Source of the DNA: Castellaniella denitrificans
GTDB taxonomy: Bacteria > Pseudomonadota > Gammaproteobacteria > Burkholderiales > Burkholderiaceae_B
Length of the DNA stretch: 64,000 bases
Reading direction: 5' to 3'
Assembly (NCBI RefSeq): GCF_042653765.1
Contig: NZ_JBHSEZ010000003.1
Coordinates: 1-64,000 of the forward strand
The notes under the pieces were generated by a model. The model searched no databases. It was not told the DNA's origin and saw only the letters and a program-made list of their open reading frames with translations. The position numbers and the translations under genes are program-made. Below are positions 47,504 to 56,482 of the stretch, one piece after another; positions within the stretch are counted from its first letter, which is position 1; each line of letters starts with the position of its first letter.

Positions 47504-48277
47504 ATGAAAACGCGCACCTCTCCGCTGCCCGCCCACAGACGCCTGGCCCTGAGCCTGGGCGGGCTGCTGGTCCTGCTGCTGCTCTGGGCCGCCGGCATCG
47601 GCATGATCGGCGAGGAAACGGCCATGGCCGGCCTGTTCTCGCCGCTCAAGGCCCTGCCCAGCCTGGTCCACCTGGTGCTGGACAATCAGTTGACGATGCA
47701 CACCCTGGTCAGCCTGCGGCGCGTGGCCGTGGGCCTGTTCTGGGCGCTGGTGTTCGGCATCCCCCTGGGGCTGGCCATCGGCGCCTCGCAGAAGCTGGAG
47801 CTGGCCACCAGCGGCGCCTTCCAGTTCCTGCGCATGGTCTCGCCCCTGTCCTGGATGCCGGTCGCGGTGATGCTGTTCGGCATCGGCGACGCGCCGATCT
47901 ACTTCCTGCTCAGCTTCGCCGCCGTCTGGCCCATCATCCTGAACACCAGCGCGGGCGTGCGGCAGCTGGATCCGCGCTGGCTGATGCTGGCGCGCAGCCT
48001 GAGCGCCACGCGTTCGGAGATCCTCTGGAAGATCGTGATTCCCGGCTCCCTGGGCCACATGCTGACCGGACTGCGCCTGGCCATCGGCATCGTCTGGATC
48101 ATCCTGGTGCCCTGCGAGATGCTGGGCGTCAGTTCCGGCCTGGGCTATTTCATCCTGGACACGCGCGATCGCCTGGCCTATTCCGAACTGATGGCCGTGA
48201 TCGTGCTGATCGGGGCGCTGGGCTTCCTGCTGGACGCCACCGCGCAGCGGCTGCACCGGCGCTGGGCCCGGCGCTGA
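47504..48277 (+). CDS. NitT/TauT-family ABC transporter permease
   Basis: 257 residues, about six membrane helices (LALSLGGLLVLLLLWAAG first), with the EAA loop ARSLSATRSEILWKIVIPGS near residue 165. It shows the MVSPLSWMPVAVMLFGIG segment typical of NrtB/CmpB-type permeases. It completes the importer with the ATPase and Tat-exported binding protein. ATG 47504 lies 25 bases after the binding-protein stop. The operon ends in the short gap (48278-48358) before the convergent hydroxylase gene. Confidence 0.91.
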   Translation: MKTRTSPLPAHRRLALSLGGLLVLLLLWAAGIGMIGEETAMAGLFSPLKALPSLVHLVLDNQLTMHTLVSLRRVAVGLFWALVFGIPLGLAIGASQKLELATSGAFQFLRMVSPLSWMPVAVMLFGIGDAPIYFLLSFAAVWPIILNTSAGVRQLDPRWLMLARSLSATRSEILWKIVIPGSLGHMLTGLRLAIGIVWIILVPCEMLGVSSGLGYFILDTRDRLAYSELMAVIVLIGALGFLLDATAQRLHRRWARR

Positions 48278-48358
48278 CCGGCCGGCCGGGCAAGCCCGGC
48301 CCCGAGGATCCGGAACGGCCGTGGAAGCGCCCGGTGCGCGCCGGTCCGGGACGGTGCG

Positions 48359-48916
48359 TCAGGACTTGCCCGCGGATTCATCGGTCCCGAAGACATGGTC
48401 CCAGAACGGCGTGGTGACGCCGTACCAGCCCTCGGCGCCCGGCCGATGGTGCCGGGCATGGTCGCGCTTGCGGGCCAGCATCCAGGAACCCGGCCGGGCC
48501 TTCCAGTGATGCGTGGCGTGGTGGACGACCACGTACAGCAGATAGCCGGCCGTCATGCCCAGCGTCGCCGCCAGGGCGATCCACAGCCCGGCGGCGGCGG
48601 ACAAGGGCCAGAACACCAATACGGCGAACGCCGCCATGCTGACCGGCGTGGAAGAGCCGATCAGCGCGAAGGGACGTTCGTGGTGCGTCTCGTGCCAGTT
48701 CTTGAAGGGCCGCAGCCCGTGAAGGATGAATCGATGCAGGGCGTACTCGACGAGGCTCCAGGCCAGGAAGCCCAGGACCGCGGCCGCCAGCAGCGCCCCG
48801 GCCGAACCGTGCGAATGCCAGACCAGCACGGCCGACCCGCCCGCGATCGCCAGCGGATACAGCACGAAATCCGCAAAATACATCGCTGGATGCTGTTCGA
48901 ACTTGAAAGACCCCAT
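48359..48916 (-). CDS. Sterol desaturase / fatty-acid hydroxylase family membrane protein
   Basis: 185 residues with four hydrophobic stretches and the His clusters of the di-iron fatty-acid hydroxylase superfamily: YALHRFILH (HxxxxH-type), NWHETHHERP, VVHHATHHWKARP and KRDHARHHRPG. These enzymes hydroxylate or desaturate lipids using two irons at the membrane surface. The short form without N-terminal extension resembles bacterial carotenoid or fatty-acid hydroxylases. The substrate is not deducible. It is a single gene, convergent with the ABC operon. Confidence 0.87.
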   Translation of the reverse strand: MGSFKFEQHPAMYFADFVLYPLAIAGGSAVLVWHSHGSAGALLAAAVLGFLAWSLVEYALHRFILHGLRPFKNWHETHHERPFALIGSSTPVSMAAFAVLVFWPLSAAAGLWIALAATLGMTAGYLLYVVVHHATHHWKARPGSWMLARKRDHARHHRPGAEGWYGVTTPFWDHVFGTDESAGKS

Positions 48917-49038
48917 GGCGAATCCGCAGTCGAATTTCCAGGATCAGTATAGACCTCGCCCTGGGGATTTCCCTAGTCATTGGGTCCACCCGCAAGGAAA
49001 ACCGCCAGTCCGGCGGCGACGGCCGAGGAAGCCCGGTT

Positions 49039-51363
49039 TCAGTCCATGACTTCCAGCTTCGCCACGCCCAGGGCCAGGGTCTTGGTGCCGGCGTCGCGGA
49101 ATTCGATGCGCGCCTGGGCGTCGGCGCCGCTGCCGCTCAGCGCCACCACGGTGCCTTCGCCGAAGCGGCCATGGCGCACGCCCATGCCGATCCGGAAGCA
49201 CTGCTCGCCCACCGTGACGCCGGCCGCCTGGGCGCGGGGCGCGCGCGGCGCGAAGGTGCTGCCCGCCTCGCCCTGCCAGCCGCCCAGGCCGCGCCGGAAG
49301 GCGCCGCTCCAGGGCGGCTGGGCGGCGGCCGGACGCTGGCGCGGGGTGATCCATTTCAGGTGTTCTTCCGGGATCTCGTCCAGGAAGCGCGAGCGCATGC
49401 CGTAGCGCGTCTGGCCGTGCAGCATGCGGCTTTGCGCCAGGGTCAGCGTCAGGCGTTCGCGCGCCCGCGTGATGGCCACGTACATCAGGCGGCGTTCCTC
49501 TTCCAGGCCGCCCGGGTCCAGCAGGCTGTTTTCGTGGGGGAACAGGCCCTCTTCCAGCCCGGTGATGAACACCGCGTCGAATTCCAGGCCCTTGGCCGCG
49601 TGCACGGTCATGAGCTGCACGGCGTCCTCGCCGGCCTGGGCCTGGTTGTCGCCGGCCTCCAGCGAAGCGTGGCTGAGGAAGGCCCCCAGGGGCGACATGA
49701 CGGCGGGCGATGGCTGCGCGCCGGCGCCGAAGGCCGGGTCCGGATCCTGATCCGGGCCGGACGCCGGCTCGGCGGCGATGGCCGCACTCTCGGGAATCCG
49801 GCCGGCGGGCAGGCCCTGGAAACCTTCCTCGGCTACGAAGGCGGCGGCCGCGTTGACCAGTTCCTGCAGGTTTTCCAGGCGGTCCTGGCCTTCGCGGTCG
49901 GCCCGGTAATGGGCTTCCAGGCCGCTGTGGTGCACCACGTGGCCGATCAGTTCGGGCAGGTCCAGCGTGCGGGCCTCCTCGGCCAGTTCGCGGATCAGGG
50001 TGGCGAAACGCGCCAGGCTGGCGCCCGCCTTGCCCGGCACGAAGGCGACCGCGCCGGCCAGGCTGGTGCCTTGCTGCGCGGCCATGTCGGCCTGCTGTTC
50101 CAGGGTGCGCGCGCCGATCCCGCGCGTGGGGAAGTTCACCACCCGCATCCAGGACGTGTCGTCGTTCGGATTGTCGATCAGGCGCAGGTAGGCCAGGACG
50201 TGCTTGACCTCCTGGCGCTCGAAGAAGCGCTGGCCGCCGTAGACCCGGTACGGCACGCGGGCGGAGAACAGGGCGTGCTCGATGGGGCGCGACTGGGCAT
50301 TGCTGCGGTACAGGATGGCGATCTCGTGGGCCGGGCGGCCCTCGCGGATCAGGGCGCGGACCTCGTCCACCAGCCACTGCGCCTCCAGCGCGTCGGACGC
50401 CTGCTCGACCACGCGCAGGGGCTCGCCCTCGCCCGCGTCGGTCCACAGGTTCTTGCCCAGGCGGTTGCTGTTGTGCGCGATCAGGGCGTTGGCCGAGTCC
50501 AGGATGTGGCCGTGCGAACGGTAGTTCTGTTCCAGCCGGATGACTCGGCCCTGGGCGTGGCGCTGTTCGAAGTCGGCCATGTTGCCGACGTTGGCCCCGC
50601 GAAAGGCGTAGATGGACTGGTCGTCGTCGCCCACCGCGAACACCGGCGTATGCGCGCCCGCCAGCAGCATCAGCCAGCGGTACTGCAGGACGTTGGTGTC
50701 CTGGAATTCGTCGACCAGGATCTGCTGGAAGCGGCGCTGGTAATGTTCGCGGATCGGCGCCTCGCGCTGCAGCAGTTCGTAGGCGCGCAGCAGCAGTTCA
50801 CCGAAGTCGACCACGCCCTCGCGTTCGCACTGGTCCTGGTAGCGCTGGTACAGGTCCGCCAGCCGCCGGGCGTGGGCGTCGCGCGCGTCCAGGTCGCCCG
50901 GGCGCAGGCCGTCTTCCTTGGCGCCGTTGATCATGCGCTGCACGTCGCGCGGCGGGAAGCGCTCGTCGTCGATGCCGGCGGCCTTCAGCATGCGCTTGAT
51001 GGCCGAGAGCTGGTCGGCGCTGTCCAGGATCTGGAAGGCCTGCGGCAACCCGGCTTCGCGGTGGTGCGCGCGCAGCAGCCGGTTGCACAGGCCGTGGAAG
51101 GTCCCGACCCACATGCCCCGGGTGTTGATGGGCAGCAGCGCGGACAGCCGCGTCAGCATTTCCCGCGCGGCCTTGTTGGTGAAGGTGACGGCCAGCAGGC
51201 CGTGGGGGCCGACCTGCCCGGTCTGGATCAGCCAGGCCATGCGGGTGGTCAGAACGCGGGTCTTGCCGCTGCCCGCGCCGGCCAGCACCAGGGCGTGTTC
51301 GGCGGGCAAGGTGACGGCGGCCCGCTGCTGCGGATTCAGTCCTTCGAGCATTGCAGGGGTCAT
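49039..51363 (-). CDS. uvrD: UvrD/Rep-family DNA helicase (UvrD)
   Basis: 774 residues, superfamily 1A helicase: motif Q NPQQRAAV, Walker A LVLAGAGSGKTRVLTTR, motif Ia VTFTNKAAREM, motif II LVDEFQDTN, motif III AVGDDDQSIYAFRGA, motif V MTVHAAKGLEFDAVF, motif VI YVAITRARERL. The C-terminal region ends in a small Tudor-like domain (FRIGMGVRHGRFGEGTVV), as in UvrD/PcrA. It unwinds DNA in excision and mismatch repair. The start is ATG 51363, overlapping the stop of the desaturase gene (ATGA); ATG at 51351 (MLEGLNPQQ) is an alternative. Confidence 0.95.
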   Translation of the reverse strand: MTPAMLEGLNPQQRAAVTLPAEHALVLAGAGSGKTRVLTTRMAWLIQTGQVGPHGLLAVTFTNKAAREMLTRLSALLPINTRGMWVGTFHGLCNRLLRAHHREAGLPQAFQILDSADQLSAIKRMLKAAGIDDERFPPRDVQRMINGAKEDGLRPGDLDARDAHARRLADLYQRYQDQCEREGVVDFGELLLRAYELLQREAPIREHYQRRFQQILVDEFQDTNVLQYRWLMLLAGAHTPVFAVGDDDQSIYAFRGANVGNMADFEQRHAQGRVIRLEQNYRSHGHILDSANALIAHNSNRLGKNLWTDAGEGEPLRVVEQASDALEAQWLVDEVRALIREGRPAHEIAILYRSNAQSRPIEHALFSARVPYRVYGGQRFFERQEVKHVLAYLRLIDNPNDDTSWMRVVNFPTRGIGARTLEQQADMAAQQGTSLAGAVAFVPGKAGASLARFATLIRELAEEARTLDLPELIGHVVHHSGLEAHYRADREGQDRLENLQELVNAAAAFVAEEGFQGLPAGRIPESAAIAAEPASGPDQDPDPAFGAGAQPSPAVMSPLGAFLSHASLEAGDNQAQAGEDAVQLMTVHAAKGLEFDAVFITGLEEGLFPHENSLLDPGGLEEERRLMYVAITRARERLTLTLAQSRMLHGQTRYGMRSRFLDEIPEEHLKWITPRQRPAAAQPPWSGAFRRGLGGWQGEAGSTFAPRAPRAQAAGVTVGEQCFRIGMGVRHGRFGEGTVVALSGSGADAQARIEFRDAGTKTLALGVAKLEVMD

Positions 51364-52562
51364 GCGGCGTAGCGTCCAAGCCGGAGGGCGAACTGTTCCA
51401 GGCCTTCGATGCCGCTGGCGCGGGCGCGCAGGCACCAGGCGCGCAGGTCGGCCAGCAACTGCTCGCTGCTGGCGCTGGAAGATTCCCACAGGGCGGCCAG
51501 TTCGCGGCGCATCTGCACCACGGTGGAGAGCGCGGGCGCCAGCGACAGGGCGCGCTCCACCTGGGCCTGTTCGCGGGGCGCCAGCGCGGCGGCGTCGCGC
51601 ACCAGCCATTTGCGGCAGCGCCGCAGCAACAGGCGCTCGCCGCGCCGGTGGCGCAGCTTCAGGGCCTTGAGTTCGTGCGCGACGGCGGCCTTGACCACCC
51701 CGGAATAGCAGGCCAGGACTTCGTAGCGGTGGACGATGATGCCCTGGAGCTGGTCCAGTCCGAGCGGACCGGCGGCTTCCGGCGCCCGCAGCCGCAGCCG
51801 GGGCGCGACCCGGCGCACCCGGGCCAGGCCCAGGGCCTGCAGGATGCGGATGTAGGCCCAGCCCAGGTCGAACTCGTACCAGCGGGAGGAAAATTTCGCC
51901 GAGGTCCCGTAGGCATGGTGGTTGTTGTGCAGTTCCTCCCCGCCGATCAGCAGGCCCCAGGGCACCACGTTGGTGCTGTCGTCCGGGCAGACGAAATTGC
52001 GGTAGCCCCAGGCGTGGCCCAGACCGTTGACCACGCCGGCCGCCCAGAAGGGGATCCAGGCCATCTGCACCGCCCAGACCGTGAGGCCCACGACGCCGAA
52101 CAGGACCAGGTCCAGGACCAGCATCAGGCCCACGCCCAGCAGGTTGTGGCGGCTGTACAGGGTGCGCTCGATCCAGTCGTCGGGCGTGCCGTGGCCGTAG
52201 CGCGCCAGGGTTTCGGCGTTGCGGGCCTCGTCGCGATAGAGTTCCGCCCCGCGGAAGAAGACCTGGGCCAGGCCGAACACGGCGGGCGAATGCGGGTCGC
52301 CTTCCCGCTCGCAGCGGGCGTGGTGCTTGCGATGGATGGCGACCCATTCGCGGGTCACCATGCCGGTGGTCAGCCACAGCCAGAAACGGAAGAAATGCGC
52401 CACGGCGGGATGCAGGTCCAGCCCCCGGTGCGCCTGGCTGCGGTGCAGGTACAGGGTCACCGCCACGATGGTGACGTGGGTCAGCGCCAGCGTGACCGCC
52501 AGCAAGGCCCATGGGCCCAGCTGCAGGACGCCGCCCTGCAGGAAGGATAGCCAGGTATTCAT
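51360..52562 (-). CDS. Acyl-CoA/acyl-lipid desaturase (delta-9 type)
   Basis: 400 residues. Membrane di-iron desaturase with the three His boxes: LHRSQAHRGL, HRKHHARCEREGDPHS and EELHNNHHAYGTSAKF. Four helices flank them (ALLAVTLALTHVTIVAVTLY). A C-terminal extension of about 140 residues (from residue 260) is Arg-rich, helical and not part of the catalytic core; it is common in proteobacterial homologues. It introduces a double bond into membrane acyl chains. Its stop overlaps the uvrD start, so a lipid gene is translationally coupled to a helicase gene. ATG 52562 (MNTWLSFLQGG) is chosen. Confidence 0.92.
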   Translation of the reverse strand: MNTWLSFLQGGVLQLGPWALLAVTLALTHVTIVAVTLYLHRSQAHRGLDLHPAVAHFFRFWLWLTTGMVTREWVAIHRKHHARCEREGDPHSPAVFGLAQVFFRGAELYRDEARNAETLARYGHGTPDDWIERTLYSRHNLLGVGLMLVLDLVLFGVVGLTVWAVQMAWIPFWAAGVVNGLGHAWGYRNFVCPDDSTNVVPWGLLIGGEELHNNHHAYGTSAKFSSRWYEFDLGWAYIRILQALGLARVRRVAPRLRLRAPEAAGPLGLDQLQGIIVHRYEVLACYSGVVKAAVAHELKALKLRHRRGERLLLRRCRKWLVRDAAALAPREQAQVERALSLAPALSTVVQMRRELAALWESSSASSEQLLADLRAWCLRARASGIEGLEQFALRLGRYAA

Positions 52563-52643
52563 GGTGTTCGGGCGCACGCCCGCGGGATTGGGAAGTTCTG
52601 CCGCCTAGTGTAGTCCACGGGCGGGCGGCGCGTGAAGCGCGGT

Positions 52644-53657
52644 TCAGGGCCGGCCCTTGCGGTATCCCCCGGGCGGCATCCCCGCCCACTGGCGGAAGGC
52701 CCGGTTGAAGGCGGCCGGATCCTCGAAGCCCAGTTGCGCGCCGATCGTCGCGATGGGCAGGTCCGTGCACAGCAGCCGGACGATGGCCGCGTCCCGGCGC
52801 ACCGCGCCCTTGATCGCCTGGAAATGCGTGCCTTCCGCATCCAGCCGCCGGGCCAGCGTGCGCGGCGACAGGTGCAGCGCACGCGCGACTTCCGGGATCG
52901 AGGGCGGCCGGCTCAGCCGGGCCTCGAACAGATCCCTGACCCGGTGGGTCAGCAGGCGCTCGCCGGCCGGAGGACGGATCCAGTCCGTCGGCGCGCGCCT
53001 CAGGAAGGCGGACACGGCGGCCTTGTCCTGACGGACCGGCAGATCCAGGGTCCCGGCTTCGAACACCAGCATCGTCGCCGGCCGCCCGAAAACGGCCGGC
53101 CCGGCATACATGTTCAGGTATTCGTCCGCGTGCGGCGGCGGCGGATACGCCAGATCCACCCGGACGAACCGCAGCCGGCGCTCCGCCATCCACGAGGCGA
53201 TGCCCTGGATCAGCAGCAGCATCAATTCCAGGATCAGCACGCGCTGCGCGCCCAGGTCCCGGCGTTCCTCGATCACGATGCCCTCGACGCCCTCGCAGGC
53301 CGTCATCCGGAACGCCAGGTCGTCGAGCACCAGGCGGAAGAAGCAGCAGAAACGGTGCAGCGCCACCCGCAGGCTGGGCGCGCCCACCAGGCCCAGGCAC
53401 AGGAACTTCAGGGTCCCGCCCCGCAGCGGCCGCGAGAACAGGCCCGGCGTCTCGTCGTCCATCTGGACCACGAGCGCCCGGTAGAACACGGCGAATTGTT
53501 CCACCGTCACCCGGGCGGAGGGACGCGCCAGCAAGGCGGGAGCGATGCCCGCGCGCGCGACGGCCTCGGACGCGGCGCCGGGCGGATGCCCCAGCCGGTC
53601 GAGCATCTGGGTGATCATGCCGATCGGCACCGTCATCGTCGGGGAGGTCATGGCCAT
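52644..53657 (-). CDS. AraC-family transcriptional regulator (OruR/ArgR-type, arabinose-binding-domain-like N-terminus)
   Basis: 337 residues. The N-terminal ~220 residues match the AraC_arabinose_bind-type domain of OruR-like regulators (ARAGIAPALLARPSARVTVEQ, FCCFFRLVLDDLAFRM), and the C-terminal 100 residues form two helix-turn-helices (PSIPEVARALHLSPRTLARR and IATIGAQLGFEDPAAFNRAF). It is transcribed away from the acyl-CoA dehydrogenase operon at 53991, the usual layout for a regulator of that operon; the inducer could be a fatty or aromatic acid or its CoA ester (inference). ATG 53657 (MAMTSPTM) is preferred over upstream non-ATG starts. Confidence 0.88.
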   Translation of the reverse strand: MAMTSPTMTVPIGMITQMLDRLGHPPGAASEAVARAGIAPALLARPSARVTVEQFAVFYRALVVQMDDETPGLFSRPLRGGTLKFLCLGLVGAPSLRVALHRFCCFFRLVLDDLAFRMTACEGVEGIVIEERRDLGAQRVLILELMLLLIQGIASWMAERRLRFVRVDLAYPPPPHADEYLNMYAGPAVFGRPATMLVFEAGTLDLPVRQDKAAVSAFLRRAPTDWIRPPAGERLLTHRVRDLFEARLSRPPSIPEVARALHLSPRTLARRLDAEGTHFQAIKGAVRRDAAIVRLLCTDLPIATIGAQLGFEDPAAFNRAFRQWAGMPPGGYRKGRP

Positions 53658-53716
53658 CGTCCTGTCGGCACGGCCGATCCGCCTGGGCATGACCCCGGCG
53701 AACCGATCCGCTGGAT

Positions 53717-53811
53717 TGGCAGAAATCATCAATAAACAGACTGATTTTGCCATCCACAAGGCAGGTTTCGTCCATTAGCATGACCCCCATGTTCCCCTGA
53801 TTCAAGGGAAC
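53717..53811. promoter_or_regulatory. Divergent control region with two inverted repeats
   Basis: The 333-base gap between the AraC-type gene and the acyl-CoA dehydrogenase gene (53658-53990) contains no gene. It holds an imperfect inverted repeat TGGCAGAAATCA (53717-53728) / TGATTTTGCCA (53742-53752), exact apart from one inserted G, and a second, GTTCCC (53791-53796) / GGGAAC (53806-53811) with a nine-base loop. The first lies 60-95 bases upstream of the regulator start. Both are candidate binding sites for the regulator. Confidence 0.4.
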
Positions 53812-53990
53812 CGATTGAGTTCCAGCGGCCGGCCATCGGGCCGCGGGCCCGCCGGAAACGGATTCCGTGCATTGGCAATTCAGGCACATCGGGGATGGAT
53901 CGCGGGCCGGCCGGAATTCCTATCCGCACCCTCGGCCCGGGAACCCATTCCGGGAGAAAAACAGACGACCGGACGCAAGGAGGCGACCCG

Positions 53991-55145
53991 ATGGACTTTC
54001 AGCTCAGTCCCGAACAGGAGGCGATCCGGACCCTGGCCCGCACGTTCGCGGCCCGGGAAATCGCGCCGCGCGCCGCCGAGGCCGACCGCAGCCGGACATT
54101 CCCCGAAACCGTCCACCAGCAGGCCCGGGCGCTGGGGCTGACGAGCGTCACCCTGCCGGAATCGGCCGGCGGCGGCGGCCTGGGATGCCTGGAGCTCGTG
54201 CTGGTCACCGAAGCGCTCTGCCACGGCTGCCTGGGCATCGGCACCGCGCTGTGCATCGACGCGCTGGCCACGGCGCCCATCCTGCTGGCCGGCACCCAGG
54301 CCCAGCAAGACCGCTATCTGGGCGCCGCGGCCCGGGGGGCGCGCGCCAGCTTCGCCCTGACCGAGCCTGACGCCGGATCGGACGTGGCCGGCATCAGGAC
54401 CCGGGCCGAACGGACCGCGGACGGCTATCGGCTCTCGGGGACCAAGACCTGGATCTCCAACGCCAACCTGGCGGAATTCTTCGTCGTCTTCGCCCGGACG
54501 GGCCCCGAACCCGGGCATCGCGGCCTGAGCGCGTTCATCGTGCCCCGCGACAGCCCGGGGCTGACCGTGGGCCCGCCCCTGGGCAAGCTCGGGCAGCGCT
54601 GCGCGCCCACCTGCGAAGTCTTCCTGGACCGGGTCCCGGTGGCGCCGGACCAGCGCCTGGGCGAGGAAGGCGGCGGCTTCGCGCTGGCCATGCAGGTCTT
54701 CGATCATTCCCGCCCCATGGTGGCCGCCTTCGGCGTGGGGCTGATCGAACGCTGCCTGGACGAATCGCTGGCCTACGCCTGCCAGCGCGCCAGCATGGGC
54801 AAGCGCCTGATCGAGCACCAGGCCATCGCCCACAAGCTCGCCGAAATGCGCATGAAGCTCGAAGCCGCCCGACTGCTGACCTACCAGGCCGCCTGGCGCC
54901 TCGACCAGGGCCTGCCCGGCACCCTGGAAGCGTCGGCGGCCAAGGCCTTCGCCGCCGACGCGGCCATGTGGGCCGCCACGGAAGCCATCCAGATCTTCGG
55001 CGGGATGGGCTATTCGACCGAATACCCGGTGGAAAAACTTTTCCGCGACGCCAAGGTGCTGCAGATCTACGAAGGCACCAGCGAAATCCAGCGCAACATC
55101 ATCGCCCGCGAACTGCAACGCGCGCACGCCCAAGGACGCTCATGA
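53991..55145 (+). CDS. Acyl-CoA dehydrogenase
   Basis: 384 residues with all family marks: FALTEPDAGSDVAGIRTRA (FAD and substrate binding), KTWISNANLAEFF, RLIEHQAIAHKLAEM, IQIFGGMGYSTEYPVEK and the catalytic Glu in LQIYEGTSEIQRNIIARE near the C-terminus. It oxidises an acyl-CoA to the 2-enoyl-CoA, passing electrons to ETF. AAGGAGG sits seven bases before ATG 53991. Its stop overlaps the thiolase start (ATGA), so it belongs to an operon with thiolase and acyl-CoA ligase. Chain length or branching preference is unknown. Confidence 0.95.
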   Translation: MDFQLSPEQEAIRTLARTFAAREIAPRAAEADRSRTFPETVHQQARALGLTSVTLPESAGGGGLGCLELVLVTEALCHGCLGIGTALCIDALATAPILLAGTQAQQDRYLGAAARGARASFALTEPDAGSDVAGIRTRAERTADGYRLSGTKTWISNANLAEFFVVFARTGPEPGHRGLSAFIVPRDSPGLTVGPPLGKLGQRCAPTCEVFLDRVPVAPDQRLGEEGGGFALAMQVFDHSRPMVAAFGVGLIERCLDESLAYACQRASMGKRLIEHQAIAHKLAEMRMKLEAARLLTYQAAWRLDQGLPGTLEASAAKAFAADAAMWAATEAIQIFGGMGYSTEYPVEKLFRDAKVLQIYEGTSEIQRNIIARELQRAHAQGRS

Positions 55146-56338
55146 CCCCACGCCCCGCCTCTCCCGACGAAGCCGTCATCCTGGCGGCCGTGCGCACGCC
55201 GTTCGGCCGGCGCAACGGCGCCTTGCGCGACATGCGCCCCGACGAACTGCTGGCCGCGGTCCTGCGCGAATCCCTGGTCCGGTCCGGGCTGCCCGCCGAC
55301 CGGGTGGGCGACGTGCTGGCAGGCTGCGTCAGCCAGGCCGGCGAACAGGGTGGCAACATCGCCCGGCAGGCCGTGCTGCTGGCCGGCCTGCCGGCCGCCG
55401 TCCCGGCGGCCACGATCAACCGGATGTGCGGCTCCAGCCAGTACGCCGTCCACGCCGCGGCGCAGGCCGTGGCCTGCGGCGACGCGGATTTCGCCATCGG
55501 CTGCGGGGTCGAGAGCATGAGCCGGGTGCCGATGTTCCTGGACCTGACCCTGGGGCAGCGGCCCTTCCAGGGCTTCGACGGGCTGCATCCCGACCTGCTG
55601 GCGCGCTTCCCCATCCCGCACCAGGTCGAAAGCGCGGAACGCATCGCGCAATCCTGGCGTCTCTCGCGCCGTGAACTGGACGACTACGCCATCGAAAGCC
55701 ACCGCCGCGCCCACGCCGCGCGCACCGCCGGGCTGCACACGGAAATCCTGGCCATGCCCGGCCTCGGCGGCGGCGCCGGACCCGCCGCGCTGGCCGCCGA
55801 CGAGGGCATCCGCGCACCGGTGGACGAGGCCCGGGTGCGCGGCATGGCCCCGGTCTTCCGCGCCCCCGGGGACGGGCGGGTGACGGCGGCCAACGCCAGC
55901 CAGATGTCCGACGGCGCGGCCGCCGTCCTGGTCGGCCGCCGCGCCGCCGCGCAGGCGCTGGGCCTGACGCCGCGGGCGCGCTTCCTGGCCCGGGTCGCGG
56001 CCGGCTCCGACCCGGTGATGCAACTGACCGGCATCATCCCCGCCACCCGCCTGGCGCTGGAGCGGGCGGGCCTGTCGATCCGGGACCTGGACTGGATCGA
56101 GGTCAACGAGGCCTTCGCCAGTGTCGCCCTGTGCTTCATGCGCGAATTCGCGCCCGACCCGGACCGCTGCAATCCCTGGGGCGGCGCCATCGCCCACGGT
56201 CATCCACTGGGCGCCACGGGCGCCGGCCTCATGGCCAAGATGCTCGCCGGCCTGCGCCAGCGCGACGGCCGGTTCGGCCTGCAGGTCATGTGCATTGGCC
56301 ATGGCATGGCGACCGCCACCGTGATCGAACGGCTCTGA
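55142..56338 (+). CDS. Acetyl-CoA acyltransferase (thiolase)
   Basis: 398 residues, thiolase fold. Catalytic nucleophile Cys in ATINRMCGSSQYAVHAAAQ near residue 92, His in NPWGGAIAHGHPLGATGA near 355 and the second Cys in LQVMCIGHGMATA near 385. It cleaves 3-oxoacyl-CoA to acetyl-CoA and a shortened acyl-CoA. The region after the nucleophile reads C-G-S-S-Q rather than the common C-A-S-G, but the catalytic triad is complete. It is coupled to the acyl-CoA dehydrogenase gene. No enoyl-CoA hydratase or 3-hydroxyacyl-CoA dehydrogenase is nearby, so other genes must supply those steps. Confidence 0.94.
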   Translation: MTPRPASPDEAVILAAVRTPFGRRNGALRDMRPDELLAAVLRESLVRSGLPADRVGDVLAGCVSQAGEQGGNIARQAVLLAGLPAAVPAATINRMCGSSQYAVHAAAQAVACGDADFAIGCGVESMSRVPMFLDLTLGQRPFQGFDGLHPDLLARFPIPHQVESAERIAQSWRLSRRELDDYAIESHRRAHAARTAGLHTEILAMPGLGGGAGPAALAADEGIRAPVDEARVRGMAPVFRAPGDGRVTAANASQMSDGAAAVLVGRRAAAQALGLTPRARFLARVAAGSDPVMQLTGIIPATRLALERAGLSIRDLDWIEVNEAFASVALCFMREFAPDPDRCNPWGGAIAHGHPLGATGAGLMAKMLAGLRQRDGRFGLQVMCIGHGMATATVIERL

Positions 56339-56352
56339 CCCGCCCCCCCCCC

Positions 56353-56482
56353 NNNNNNNNNNNNNNNNNNNNNNNNNNNNNNNNNNNNNNNNNNNNNNNN
56401 NNNNNNNNNNNNNNNNNNNNNNNNNNNNNNNNNNNNNNNNNNNNNNNNNNNNNNNNNNNNNNNNNNNNNNNNNNNNNNNNNN
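56353..56482. other. Assembly gap (130 Ns)
   Basis: Positions 56353-56482 are undetermined. The gap follows a run of ten C residues just after the thiolase stop and removes the start of the next gene. Its length in the record need not equal the true length. Confidence 0.99.

Noticed and set aside
48278..48358. GC stem CCGGGC-AA-GCCCGG after the ABC permease as a terminator
   Set aside because: The stem is short and there is no T-run on either strand, so I do not call it.
53658..53759. Longer form of the AraC-type regulator starting at 53759
   Set aside because: The added residues need a non-ATG start, lack domain similarity, and cover the inverted repeat that looks like an operator.
51364..53889. 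Possible N-terminal extension of UvrD by over 800 residues
   Set aside because: The added stretch is a shadow of the desaturase and AraC genes; UvrD motifs begin just after ATG 51363.
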